From Pedobacter segetis (GTDB taxonomy: Bacteria > Bacteroidota > Bacteroidia > Sphingobacteriales > Sphingobacteriaceae): a stretch of DNA of 64,000 nt. Where the stretch lies: positions 124,001 through 188,000 of the forward strand of contig NZ_JAEHFY010000003.1 of NCBI RefSeq assembly GCF_016623585.1, given 5' to 3'. The position numbers and the translations under genes are program-made. Positions 35,941-43,999 of the stretch are shown in pieces. How positions within the stretch are numbered: position 1 is the first letter of the stretch; each line of letters starts with the position of its first letter. The notes under the pieces are model-generated. The model did not search any database. It had not been told where the DNA came from and saw only the letters and a program-made list of their open reading frames with translations.

Positions 35941-38900
35941 ATGAAGTATATTTTTACTTTTTTATTTGTGCTAATAAGTATCGTTAATGTAAATGCACAA
36001 AACATTTCTAACGAAGGTACCGAGTTTTGGCTGTGTTTTCCTTCACACTCGCCTGCGGGATCAAGAAACAACCCAGACCTTGCAAACCTATCGGTATTCA
36101 TCACCTCTAAAAACAATACTAGCGGGGAGGTAACTTGTGGAACAAATTTCAGACAAACCTTTACCGTAGCGGCTAATACGGTAACGGAAGTAATTGTTGA
36201 TAGAAATGCTTCTTATATTTCTGATGCTTCAAATTATAATCCTAACAAGGGAATAAGGGTTTTAATAGATAGTGGTATGCCTAAAGCAGTAGTTTATGGC
36301 CATGTTTTTGCCGGGGCAAGATCTGCCGCAACATTGGTACTCCCTAAGTTGGCGTTGGGACAAAAATATTTTGCGATCTCTTACGATCAAACCTTAAGCG
36401 TAAACAATTCTAGGTCTCAGTTTGATATTGTTTGCGTAGAACCTGATACTAAGATAAACATTACTCCTCGCGAAAACGGGGTTCTTAAACCAACATTTAG
36501 TGTTAGACTTTTTAATGTTGGCGATGTTTACCAATACCAAAGCGATGCAGATATTACGGGTTCTTACATAGAAGTTGATGCTTCATCATCTAGTTGCAAA
36601 AGATTTGCGGCTTTTTCTGGAAGTTCGGCCCTAGGAATTTTATCTCCGGGCTGTAATCCTCCTGGTAGTAATTTCGATACCAGTCTAAATATTTCTTATG
36701 ATCCTTTGTTCCAGCAATTATACCCATTAGAAAGTTGGGGTAAAGAATTCCCTCTGATTCCTTTTTTTGATAGAAATACAGGCTCTATTTATAGGGTTTT
36801 AGCATCTGAAGATAACACCAACATACAAATAAACGGGGTTAATAAAGTGCTTAATAGAGGCCAATATTATACCACAACGCCAACAAACGCCATTTCAACG
36901 GTAACGGCAGATAAACCCGTTACAGTTGCAGAATATGCACTAACCCAGTTCTGTGCAGATTCACGCAATAGAGGGAACAATGCCAGGCCTAGTGACCCGG
37001 ATATGGTAATCCTGAACCCTCTAGAGTATAGGATAAAAGATGTAACCATGTATTCGGCTTTAAAGGAAGCCATTAGGGATCAATACCTTAATATTATGAT
37101 ACCCAATGCAGGTGTGGCAAGTTTCACAATTAATGGTACAAGTTACAGTAATAGGTTTAGCCCTGTGCCCGGTAACGCTGCCTATTCTTATGCTCAAATA
37201 AACCTGAAACAGATAAACAGCCCAACTTCAAGTTTTAACCTTAAATCTGAGGTGGCATTTAATGCCATGGCCTATGGATTTGGCGATTACGAATCGTACG
37301 CATATTCTGCTGGTACCAATCTGGCCTCTTCAATTTTTATAAATGCTGCAAAACCCGGCACAGACGATTTTATTACCAACGCCTGTACCGATCAACCTTT
37401 CGATTTTAGATTGGTTTTACCTTACATGGCCACAAAATTAATTTGGACATTAGAAACGGGAGATTCTAGCATTACACAAGAAGGCGCAAATCTAAGGCCT
37501 AAAGCGATAACTGTAAACGGTAAATTACTATTCGAGTATCGTTTACCGGCAAATAAAATATACGATCAGGTAGGTACCAAGCAGATAAAGATCGTAGCTA
37601 CAATTCCGCCTTCTGGCGGATGCCCTTCTGGAGACGAAACGCTTAATTTTGATTTTGAGGTTTACAATCCACCGGCAACTTCTAAAGTATTGGCACCTTC
37701 TAATGTTTGCATAAATGATCCGGTTAATTTTAAATTAGAAGAGATAAATAGAGATAGGCCGATAATAAGTTATCTTTGGGATTTTGGTGATGGGGCTACC
37801 TCAACAGAACAAAACCCTGTTCATGCGTTTAATACAGGAGGACTTAAAACCATTAAATTGGCCATCAAAAACGATGTTGCCTGCGTTTCTGAAGTGAACG
37901 AGTTACCTATTATGGTTTATAAAAAACCCGTATCAGACTTTAGTATTTCAAATATCTCTTGTGCCAACCAAGAAATAGCATTTACCAATCAATCTCAACT
38001 GTTTACTTACCCACCAGATAGTGTAAATTATATCTGGGATTTTGGCGATGGTACAACATCTACCGATGTAAGCCCAAAGCACACATATTTGGCTGGAAAT
38101 ACCTATCAGATAAACCTTACACTTTCTACCAAAGCAGGTTGCTCATCAACAAAAAGTACTTCTATAATCATCAATGATTCGCCCTTGGCAGATTTTGCAG
38201 ATCCAAATGCTTGTGCAAGGGATAACATCGTTTTTAAAGCCATCAATACTTCATCAGATATTGTTTCTTATCAGTGGAGTTTTGGCGATGGTTCGCCAAG
38301 TGTTACCCAAACAACAAAGAACTCCCCTTCGCATCAATTTTCTATACCGGGCACTTATACGGTTTCTTTGAAAGTCTTATCGTCTAACGGGTGCGATTAT
38401 ACCAAAAGTAAAACCATATTGATAAGTTCTTCTAATCCAAAGGCAGGGTTTTCTGTTATTAACGCCGCTAATCTTTGTAGCAACCAACCTGTACAATTTA
38501 AAGATCTATCTAATGTACAAACAGGTAAAATAGTAAAGCTAGAATGGGTTTTTGAATATCAAAACGGAGGCGTAAATACAAAAGAGGCTTATTTGTTACC
38601 CGCAAGCGACTCTACCTATACGCATAAATATCCTAGCACTAAAGAAACGGTTAATTACCAAGTTACCTTAAGGGCCTACTCTGGTAATGATTGTTTTGAA
38701 GATTTTGGACCGGTTAGTATTACCGTAAAAGGAAGCCCAGAGGTTAATTTCTCTCCCTTGGCAGGGATTTGTATCGATAAACCAAAAATTACCATAACGC
38801 AAGCCAAAGAAATTACGGGCATTGCAGGTAAAGGTATATTTACCGGCGATGGGATTACTAAAGATGGTGTATTTGACCCCGTAATTGCTGGCATTGGCAG

Positions 38901-39477
38901 CCATACTATCTCCTACACATTTACCGCAGATAATGGTTGTAATGACATTAAGCAACAAGAAATAGAGGTATTCCCACAACCAACGGCAGATGCCGGAGAC
39001 GATGCCACAATTTTAATAGGCGGGCAATATACTATACCTGCTAAAGCCACAGGAGAGGGGTTAACTTATCAATGGCTTCCTTCAACAGGATTGAGCGATG
39101 CCTCAGTTTTAAACCCAATTGCATCGCCTAGGCAAACCACACTTTATACTTTAATTGTAACTTCTAAAGATGGTTGTACAATAAGCGACCAAGTTAACGT
39201 TGAAGTAGCAACCAAACCAACAATACCCAATACATTTACACCTAACGGAGATGGCAATAACGATACCTGGAACATTAAATACTTAGATTCTTACGTAAAC
39301 GCTAGAATGACGATTTTTAACCGCTTTGGTAACCCGGTATTTACTTCTATAGGCTATGCAACCCCTTGGGATGGTAGATCAAATGGTAAGGAAGTTCCGG
39401 TTGGGGTATATTATTATGTGATTGATACAAAAGTGGAAGGACGAAAATTTACAGGTTCGGTTACGGTGATCAGATGA
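35941..39477 (+). CDS. Second giant PKD adhesin with T9SS (CHU_C) sorting domain
   Basis: The 1178-residue paralogue of the preceding protein has a signal peptide (ending VNAQ, about residue 20), the same GTEFWLCFPSH-type IgGFc-binding-like N-terminal domain, PKD domains with motifs near residues 610, 696 and 779, a GKGIFTGDGI-type domain also found in its neighbour, and a C-terminal CHU_C domain from about 1094 (PNTFTPNGDGNNDTW…NRFGNPVF…TPWDG). The two genes are 102 bases apart and clearly arose by duplication with loss or gain of PKD units. The stop overlaps the PorP/SprF start (ATGA), indicating translational coupling. Confidence 0.9.
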   Translation: MKYIFTFLFVLISIVNVNAQNISNEGTEFWLCFPSHSPAGSRNNPDLANLSVFITSKNNTSGEVTCGTNFRQTFTVAANTVTEVIVDRNASYISDASNYNPNKGIRVLIDSGMPKAVVYGHVFAGARSAATLVLPKLALGQKYFAISYDQTLSVNNSRSQFDIVCVEPDTKINITPRENGVLKPTFSVRLFNVGDVYQYQSDADITGSYIEVDASSSSCKRFAAFSGSSALGILSPGCNPPGSNFDTSLNISYDPLFQQLYPLESWGKEFPLIPFFDRNTGSIYRVLASEDNTNIQINGVNKVLNRGQYYTTTPTNAISTVTADKPVTVAEYALTQFCADSRNRGNNARPSDPDMVILNPLEYRIKDVTMYSALKEAIRDQYLNIMIPNAGVASFTINGTSYSNRFSPVPGNAAYSYAQINLKQINSPTSSFNLKSEVAFNAMAYGFGDYESYAYSAGTNLASSIFINAAKPGTDDFITNACTDQPFDFRLVLPYMATKLIWTLETGDSSITQEGANLRPKAITVNGKLLFEYRLPANKIYDQVGTKQIKIVATIPPSGGCPSGDETLNFDFEVYNPPATSKVLAPSNVCINDPVNFKLEEINRDRPIISYLWDFGDGATSTEQNPVHAFNTGGLKTIKLAIKNDVACVSEVNELPIMVYKKPVSDFSISNISCANQEIAFTNQSQLFTYPPDSVNYIWDFGDGTTSTDVSPKHTYLAGNTYQINLTLSTKAGCSSTKSTSIIINDSPLADFADPNACARDNIVFKAINTSSDIVSYQWSFGDGSPSVTQTTKNSPSHQFSIPGTYTVSLKVLSSNGCDYTKSKTILISSSNPKAGFSVINAANLCSNQPVQFKDLSNVQTGKIVKLEWVFEYQNGGVNTKEAYLLPASDSTYTHKYPSTKETVNYQVTLRAYSGNDCFEDFGPVSITVKGSPEVNFSPLAGICIDKPKITITQAKEITGIAGKGIFTGDGITKDGVFDPVIAGIGSHTISYTFTADNGCNDIKQQEIEVFPQPTADAGDDATILIGGQYTIPAKATGEGLTYQWLPSTGLSDASVLNPIASPRQTTLYTLIVTSKDGCTISDQVNVEVATKPTIPNTFTPNGDGNNDTWNIKYLDSYVNARMTIFNRFGNPVFTSIGYATPWDGRSNGKEVPVGVYYYVIDTKVEGRKFTGSVTVIR

Positions 39478-40490
39478 GGCGATTAATTTTTATATTATTT
39501 GTGTTGTTTGGTGTGCTAAAAAGTTCTTTGGCGCAGCAAAAGCCCCAATACACCCAATATATACTCAACAATTTTATCATCAACCCTGCAATTTCGGGTA
39601 TAGAAAATTATATCGATGTTAAAGCAGCTACCCGGCAACAATGGGCGGGTTTAGAAAACGCACCTCAAACATCTTATTTAACGGCTCATATGCCTTTAGG
39701 CAACACAAATGATTGGGGAAGTGCAACTTCTTATGGCATGGTTGGCGATAATCCACTTGGCAGGAGTTATAAATCTGATTATGAAGCTTCTAAATCTCAT
39801 TCTGGTATAGGTTTAATAGCCGTTGTAGATAAAACCGGCCCATTGAGCAATAATTCCTTTAATTTAACTTATGCCTATCACATTGGTTTGGCCCCAAGGT
39901 TAAATTTGGCGGTTGGTGTTGGGGCAGGAATATCTAAGGTAACTTTAAATACAAATGATATCACTTTAGAAAACCCAAACGATGCAGCTATTGCCAATAG
40001 TGGTAATATAAACCGGATAAAACCCGATCTTAACGTTGGCATTTGGCTTTACTCGGCAGAGTTTTTCTTTGGGGCTTCGGTTCAGCAAATTTTGCCACAA
40101 ACCCTTTCATTTTCCGATCAATCTTCTTACAATCAAGGGAAAACCGTTCCGCATTCTTTTTTTACGGCAGGTTATCGTTTTTGGTTGAGCGATGATGTTA
40201 CCGTTATACCTTCTATAATGGTAAAGTATGTAAACCCTGTGCCTTTAGGGATTGATTTTAATACCAAAGTTGCCTTTAGGGATAAATTTTGGGTAGGCGG
40301 GGCTTACAGAAAAGACGATTCTTATTCTGGAATGGTGGGTTTTAACCTAGGTTCATTAATTAACGTAGGTTATGCCTATGATTTTACGCAGTCTGCATTA
40401 AACACCGTTTCAAGGGGTTCGCATGAGATTGTGATTGGCCTTACGCTGAACAATCATTACAAAGTTACCTGTCCGCAAAAATTATGGTAA
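39474..40490 (+). CDS. PorP/SprF-family T9SS outer-membrane protein
   Basis: The 338-residue protein has a signal peptide (cleavage after LAQ, about residue 20) and begins QKPQYTQYILNNFIINPAISGIENYIDVKAATRQQWAGLENAPQT, the signature of the PorP/SprF family. The rest is amphipathic beta-barrel. SprF-type proteins attach or anchor a specific T9SS substrate and are normally encoded next to it. This one overlaps the stop of the second adhesin by four bases, so that adhesin and probably its neighbour are its partners. Confidence 0.93.
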   Translation: MRRLIFILFVLFGVLKSSLAQQKPQYTQYILNNFIINPAISGIENYIDVKAATRQQWAGLENAPQTSYLTAHMPLGNTNDWGSATSYGMVGDNPLGRSYKSDYEASKSHSGIGLIAVVDKTGPLSNNSFNLTYAYHIGLAPRLNLAVGVGAGISKVTLNTNDITLENPNDAAIANSGNINRIKPDLNVGIWLYSAEFFFGASVQQILPQTLSFSDQSSYNQGKTVPHSFFTAGYRFWLSDDVTVIPSIMVKYVNPVPLGIDFNTKVAFRDKFWVGGAYRKDDSYSGMVGFNLGSLINVGYAYDFTQSALNTVSRGSHEIVIGLTLNNHYKVTCPQKLW

Positions 40491-40618
40491 TCAATTAGAG
40501 CCTGTTTAAATTTGTATCGTAAAAATATTTATAGCTTTAACGCATTTGCAGCCAAAAAAGCCTAACCGACCTCTGGCGGTAAGCACAAACAAATTATCAG
40601 ATAAATTTTAAAAGGCCT

Positions 40619-41200
40619 TTAAATACTCTTCATCTTTTTTAACAAACCTTCTATCACTTTTGGGAAGTGGGTATGTTCTAATTGTTGCACCTTAAACTTC
40701 ATCATTTCAAGATCATCTCCTTTATCAACCCTAAATTTAGATTGATGGATAATTTCGCCATCATCAAAATTCTCGTTCACAAAATGGATGGTAATGCCAG
40801 ATTCTGTTTCTTTATTTGCTAAAACAGCTTCATGAACGCGTTCGCCATACATTCCTTTCCCTCCGTATTTTGGTAATAACGAAGGATGTATATTAATGAT
40901 CTTATTTGGATAGGCCTTTAATAAATTCAATGGTACCAACCATAAAAAACCCGCCAAAACCACTAGATCTATATTCAAATTGTTTAAAAGTGCCAGTATT
41001 TTGTTGGTTTCATAAAATTCTTTTTTATCGAAGATATGAGACGGGACCTCAAAATTATCTGCCCTTTGCAAAACATAGGCATAAGGGTTGTTGGTTAAAA
41101 TAAGTGCAACTTCTGCTTCATTACTTTTTTTAAAATGCTCCATAATTTTTTGAGCGTTTGATCCTGATCCTGATGCAAAAATGGCAATACGTTTCTTCAC
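40619..41200 (-). CDS. purN: Phosphoribosylglycinamide formyltransferase
   Basis: I place the start at GTG 41200 (193 residues, (V)KKRIAIFASGSGSNAQKI). A TTG at 41230 is also in frame, but a TATCTTTG -7 box lies across it (41228-41235), so it would be outside the transcript. The enzyme adds a formyl group from 10-formyl-THF to GAR in purine synthesis. Motifs are IFASGSGSNAQ, the LAGFLWLVP segment, NIHPSLLPKYGGKGMYG (catalytic Asn and His) and ESGITIHFVNENFDDGEII (catalytic Asp). It is transcribed alone. Confidence 0.92.
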   Translation of the reverse strand: MKKRIAIFASGSGSNAQKIMEHFKKSNEAEVALILTNNPYAYVLQRADNFEVPSHIFDKKEFYETNKILALLNNLNIDLVVLAGFLWLVPLNLLKAYPNKIINIHPSLLPKYGGKGMYGERVHEAVLANKETESGITIHFVNENFDDGEIIHQSKFRVDKGDDLEMMKFKVQQLEHTHFPKVIEGLLKKMKSI

Positions 41201-41227
41201 TATTAAAATGGGATTTTTCTGTTTTCC

Positions 41228-41235
41228 CAAAGATA
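41228..41235 (-). promoter_or_regulatory. -7 promoter box for purN
   Basis: On the minus strand TATCTTTG matches TAnnTTTG exactly. It sits 27 bases before the GTG at 41200 and overlaps the upstream TTG, which supports the GTG as the true start. Confidence 0.5.
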
Positions 41236-41614
41236 TAGTTTTGAATGTTTTTTGAAAATGAAATGTAAGAATTATGGATAATTAAAATTAACATCCCTTT
41301 CTTTTACTTAATGGATTAGTATTTGCTTTAATGATACCAAAGTTTGTCTCAAGATATTCGTTATGCGGTAATAAGTAGTTTAAACAGATTGGTTTGTAAT
41401 GCTGAGCAGATTCAAATGCCTAGCGAGGTCGAATGTGGTACCGAGCGAGGTCGAATGTGGTGCCGAACGAGGTCGAAGCAGCCCAACGCTCCCCTTTCAC
41501 TTCGCTAAGGTTGACAGCCTTCATGTTGTATGTTTATACATCAAAATTTACAGCTAACCGTATGAAGGGTATTTTAGAGACATTATTAATCATTTACCTT
41601 AAAAAAATAAAATA
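41231..41614. other. Gene-free gap with 22-bp repeats
   Basis: The 384 bases between purN and the PfpI-like gene hold the purN promoter, three 22-bp repeats at 41417-41482, and a related CACTTCGCTAAGGTTGACA piece. A reading frame across the repeats is not gene-like. I see no RNA gene. Confidence 0.6.
41417..41482 (+). repeat. 22-bp tandem repeat, three units
   Basis: Units start at 41417, 41439 and 41461 with consensus TRCCGARCGAGGTCGAATGT plus GG. The third unit diverges at its end. The CGAGGTCGAA core is related in style to the CTTCGACTCCGCTC module in elements A and D. Confidence 0.8.
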
Positions 41615-42178
41615 ATGGAAAATTTAAAAGGAAAAAATATCGCTATTTTAAGTGATAACGGTTTTGAACAATCAGAACTATTAGAACCAAAGAAAGCATT
41701 GGAAGATGCCGGAGCAACCGTTCATGTAATTTCAAATCAAAAAAACAGAATTAAAGCCTGGGACCAAAAAGATTGGGGCCTCGATGTAGATGTGGACGTA
41801 GATCTGTATCATGCCAAGGCCGATGATTATGATGGCTTGATGATTCCTGGCGGCGTGATGAACCCTGATAAAATGAGAGCAAGCCAAAGCTATATAGATT
41901 TTGTAAAAGAATTTTTTGCCGCCGGTAAACCAATAGCTTCTATATGCCACGGCCCACAATTATTAATCGAAACCGGGGCCTTAAAAGGAAGAAGGATGAC
42001 TTCTTACCCTTCCATTAAAACAGATTTAATTAACGCTGGTGCAAACTGGGAAGATAGCGAAGTTGTGGTTGACCAAGGTTTGGTTACTAGCAGATCGCCT
42101 AAAGATTTACCTGCATTTAATAAAAAGATGATCGAGGAGTTTAGAGAAGGCGTTCACGAAGAGCAAAACACGCTTTAA
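41615..42178 (+). CDS. PfpI/DJ-1-family protein (type 1 glutamine-amidotransferase-like)
   Basis: The 187-residue protein starts GKNIAILSDNGFEQSELLEPKKALEDAGA, has the DYDGLMIPGGVMNPD loop and the nucleophile elbow SICHGPQLLIETG, with Cys followed by His as in PfpI. Family members include deglycase/protease-like stress proteins (YhbO, PfpI). The active-site Cys-His and a Glu near residue 16 are present. The gene ends in a terminator that overlaps the convergent cytochrome gene. Confidence 0.9.
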   Translation: MENLKGKNIAILSDNGFEQSELLEPKKALEDAGATVHVISNQKNRIKAWDQKDWGLDVDVDVDLYHAKADDYDGLMIPGGVMNPDKMRASQSYIDFVKEFFAAGKPIASICHGPQLLIETGALKGRRMTSYPSIKTDLINAGANWEDSEVVVDQGLVTSRSPKDLPAFNKKMIEEFREGVHEEQNTL

Positions 42179-42191
42179 TAAAGAAATCAAT

Positions 42192-42223
42192 AAAAAAAGG
42201 GAGAAATTATTCTCCCTTTTTTT
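42192..42223. terminator. Bidirectional terminator between PfpI-like and cytochrome genes
   Basis: Arms AAAAAAAGGGAGA (42192-42204) and TCTCCCTTTTTTT (42211-42223) pair perfectly around a 6-base loop. The right arm encodes the last residues of the cytochrome gene, so the element is compact and mainly serves the plus-strand gene. Confidence 0.8.
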
Positions 42224-42665
42224 GTGGCATCATTCCCATGTTTTTTTCTGTTGTTGGCATGGTAACGGCTGGTTCTTCTTGGCCTCTGTGGCAAGTTGCA
42301 CAGGTAACGGCAAAACTACCATGGCGTTCTAAATGTCTTTTAAAATATTTGTTGTTGATAGAATCTGTCATCACCATCATATATCTTGCGAAATTTTTCT
42401 TCCTGTTCTCATCGCTAGCAAAATCTAATTTTGTACTATCTGTTTTTGATTTTGCATGGCAAAAATTACATTTTACTCCTAAAGCATCCTTAAAATTATG
42501 CATAATGCTATCCAAGGCTTTTTTAGAAATATCTTTTGGCAGTACCTTTAGGTTTTTGGCTTTCCAGTCTTGTTGCTGCGTATTTTGCTGTGGAACCGTG
42601 GCCGCCAAACTTATGCCCCCAATTATCGTAAGGATAAAAAGAAAAGGTTTTATTTTATTTTTCAT
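42207..42665 (-). CDS. Secreted dihaem c-type cytochrome
   Basis: The 152-residue protein has a signal peptide (about residues 1-22) and two CxxCH haem-binding motifs, CNFCH and CATCH. It resembles small proteins annotated as 'photosynthetic reaction centre cytochrome c subunit' in non-phototrophic Bacteroidota; the name reflects a domain match only. It is likely a periplasmic electron carrier. The two haem motifs would require the Ccm apparatus, some of which is encoded at 15.6-17.2 kb. Confidence 0.85.
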   Translation of the reverse strand: MKNKIKPFLFILTIIGGISLAATVPQQNTQQQDWKAKNLKVLPKDISKKALDSIMHNFKDALGVKCNFCHAKSKTDSTKLDFASDENRKKNFARYMMVMTDSINNKYFKRHLERHGSFAVTCATCHRGQEEPAVTMPTTEKNMGMMPQKKGE

Positions 42666-42701
42666 GATGTGCTAATTTTAATTAAAATAGGGCATAATTT
42701 T

Positions 42702-43214
42702 TTACAATTCCAAACGCATCATCCAATCGGTTTGAAGGTCTTTACCGATAGGGTAGATATGGCTATCGAACTTTTTAAAACCTTGGTTTTGATAAAACCT
42801 GATGGCATTTATATTATGTTCCCAAACACCTAGCCAGATATATTTCTTATCATCCAAAACCGCTTTAATCTTAACTTCATTGATGATGAAATTACCTATC
42901 TTTTTATTTTGGAACGTTGGGTAAACATAAAGTCGTTCTAATTCTATCCCATCTTGTGCCCCAATCTCTGTTTGGCTTTCGCCGATGTTTATCTTAAAAT
43001 AGGCGGCCAACAAATCATCGTGATAAACAAAATAAAATTTTGAATTGCTTTGGTGTATTTGATGTGTTAAAGCTGCGATTGAAAAGGTTTTTTCAAAATA
43101 AATAGCCAAATTTTCTTGCGTATTGTCATCGGCGAAAGCCAAAAGAAAAGTTTCTTTACTGATCTTTTGAAGCAAATTTACTTGATGGATATTTACTGGT
43201 TTAATGGTTAGCAA
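42702..43214 (-). CDS. GNAT-family N-acetyltransferase
   Basis: The 170-residue protein has the GNAT core: ERLYVYPTFQNKKIGNFIINEV (acetyl-CoA-binding V/I-x-x-x-Q-x-x-x-G region) and WLGVWEHNINAIRFYQNQGF. No ATG fits the N-terminus. The start appears to be TTG at 43214, giving MLTIKPVNIHQVNLL, a normal GNAT beginning. It lies six bases after the outer-membrane protein gene on the same strand, so the two may be co-transcribed. Substrate unknown. Confidence 0.85.
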   Translation of the reverse strand: MLTIKPVNIHQVNLLQKISKETFLLAFADDNTQENLAIYFEKTFSIAALTHQIHQSNSKFYFVYHDDLLAAYFKINIGESQTEIGAQDGIELERLYVYPTFQNKKIGNFIINEVKIKAVLDDKKYIWLGVWEHNINAIRFYQNQGFKKFDSHIYPIGKDLQTDWMMRLEL

Positions 43215-43220
43215 AATGAT

Positions 43221-43889
43221 TTATTTAGCGAATGAAAACTTACGGGCGAAGGTTAGACCAACACCAACTATTAAATCACTATTGGTGTCATTTTGGTAAA
43301 AACCTTTAAGGCCATATTCCATTTTATTTGTTATTAAATATTTGTAATCTAGTGCAAATTGATAACCGATACTTAATGTTGTAGGATGAGTTTTATAAAT
43401 CTTGTAAGAAGGTTGTCTATCTTGAGAATTATCATAGCCATAACCATATTTTTCTGGCAAACTAGTGTTCTGAAACCTTATTATAGTACCGGCACCAATA
43501 TTAAGTTGTTGTTTTTTGCTTTTTAACAGGGTGTAAAATAGAGTTGGTGAGGTTTGTAAACCTGCTGTTACAAAATGTAAAGCAACCGTTTTATCTATGG
43601 TATTTGGGGGTTGGCTAATAGATCTGTAAGAGAAATCATCTGCACTATTAACGGTAAAAGCCAGATTGGTATAAAATGATAACCTCGATCTAAATTGATG
43701 CTTATAACCAATCGCAATCATTAAACCACTCAAATCTCCGGTCCCGTGGTTAGCGTAAAAGGTCTCTAATGATATGCTTTCCCTCTTTTGAAAACTATAT
43801 TTGATGCTGTCTTTACTGGTTTGGGCAAATGCGGCAGCGTAAATGGTACACAATAATGGCGTTAAAATTTTTCTGTAAGTTTTTCTCAT
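43221..43889 (-). CDS. Outer-membrane beta-barrel-like protein, hypothetical
   Basis: The 222-residue protein has a signal peptide (ending AAAFAQ, about residue 23) and alternating hydrophobic strands with many aromatic residues, ending VGVGLTFARKFSFAK. It looks like a small outer-membrane barrel of about eight strands. No named family is recognised. It is 112 bases downstream of the permease terminator and six bases ahead of the GNAT gene. Confidence 0.75.
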   Translation of the reverse strand: MRKTYRKILTPLLCTIYAAAFAQTSKDSIKYSFQKRESISLETFYANHGTGDLSGLMIAIGYKHQFRSRLSFYTNLAFTVNSADDFSYRSISQPPNTIDKTVALHFVTAGLQTSPTLFYTLLKSKKQQLNIGAGTIIRFQNTSLPEKYGYGYDNSQDRQPSYKIYKTHPTTLSIGYQFALDYKYLITNKMEYGLKGFYQNDTNSDLIVGVGLTFARKFSFAK

Positions 43890-43902
43890 AAATAAAATTA
43901 AA

Positions 43903-43933
43903 AAGGCCTTAACGTGAGGAATGTTAAGGCCTT
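43903..43933 (-). terminator. Terminator after the amino-acid permease gene
   Basis: Arms AAGGCCTTAAC (43903-43913) and GTTAAGGCCTT (43923-43933) pair perfectly over 11 bases around a 9-base loop. On the minus strand a TTTTTAATTTTATTT run follows. It starts 67 bases past the permease stop. Confidence 0.8.
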
Positions 43934-43999
43934 AAATATATAGAAAAACTAAAAGAATTCTTAACCAATACGGTACTGCTTTTAATTATGATACAAAGA

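Noticed and set aside
42238-42833. Plus-strand frames opposite the cytochrome and GNAT genes
   Set aside because: They are antisense shadows; the minus strand has the CxxCH motifs and GNAT core.
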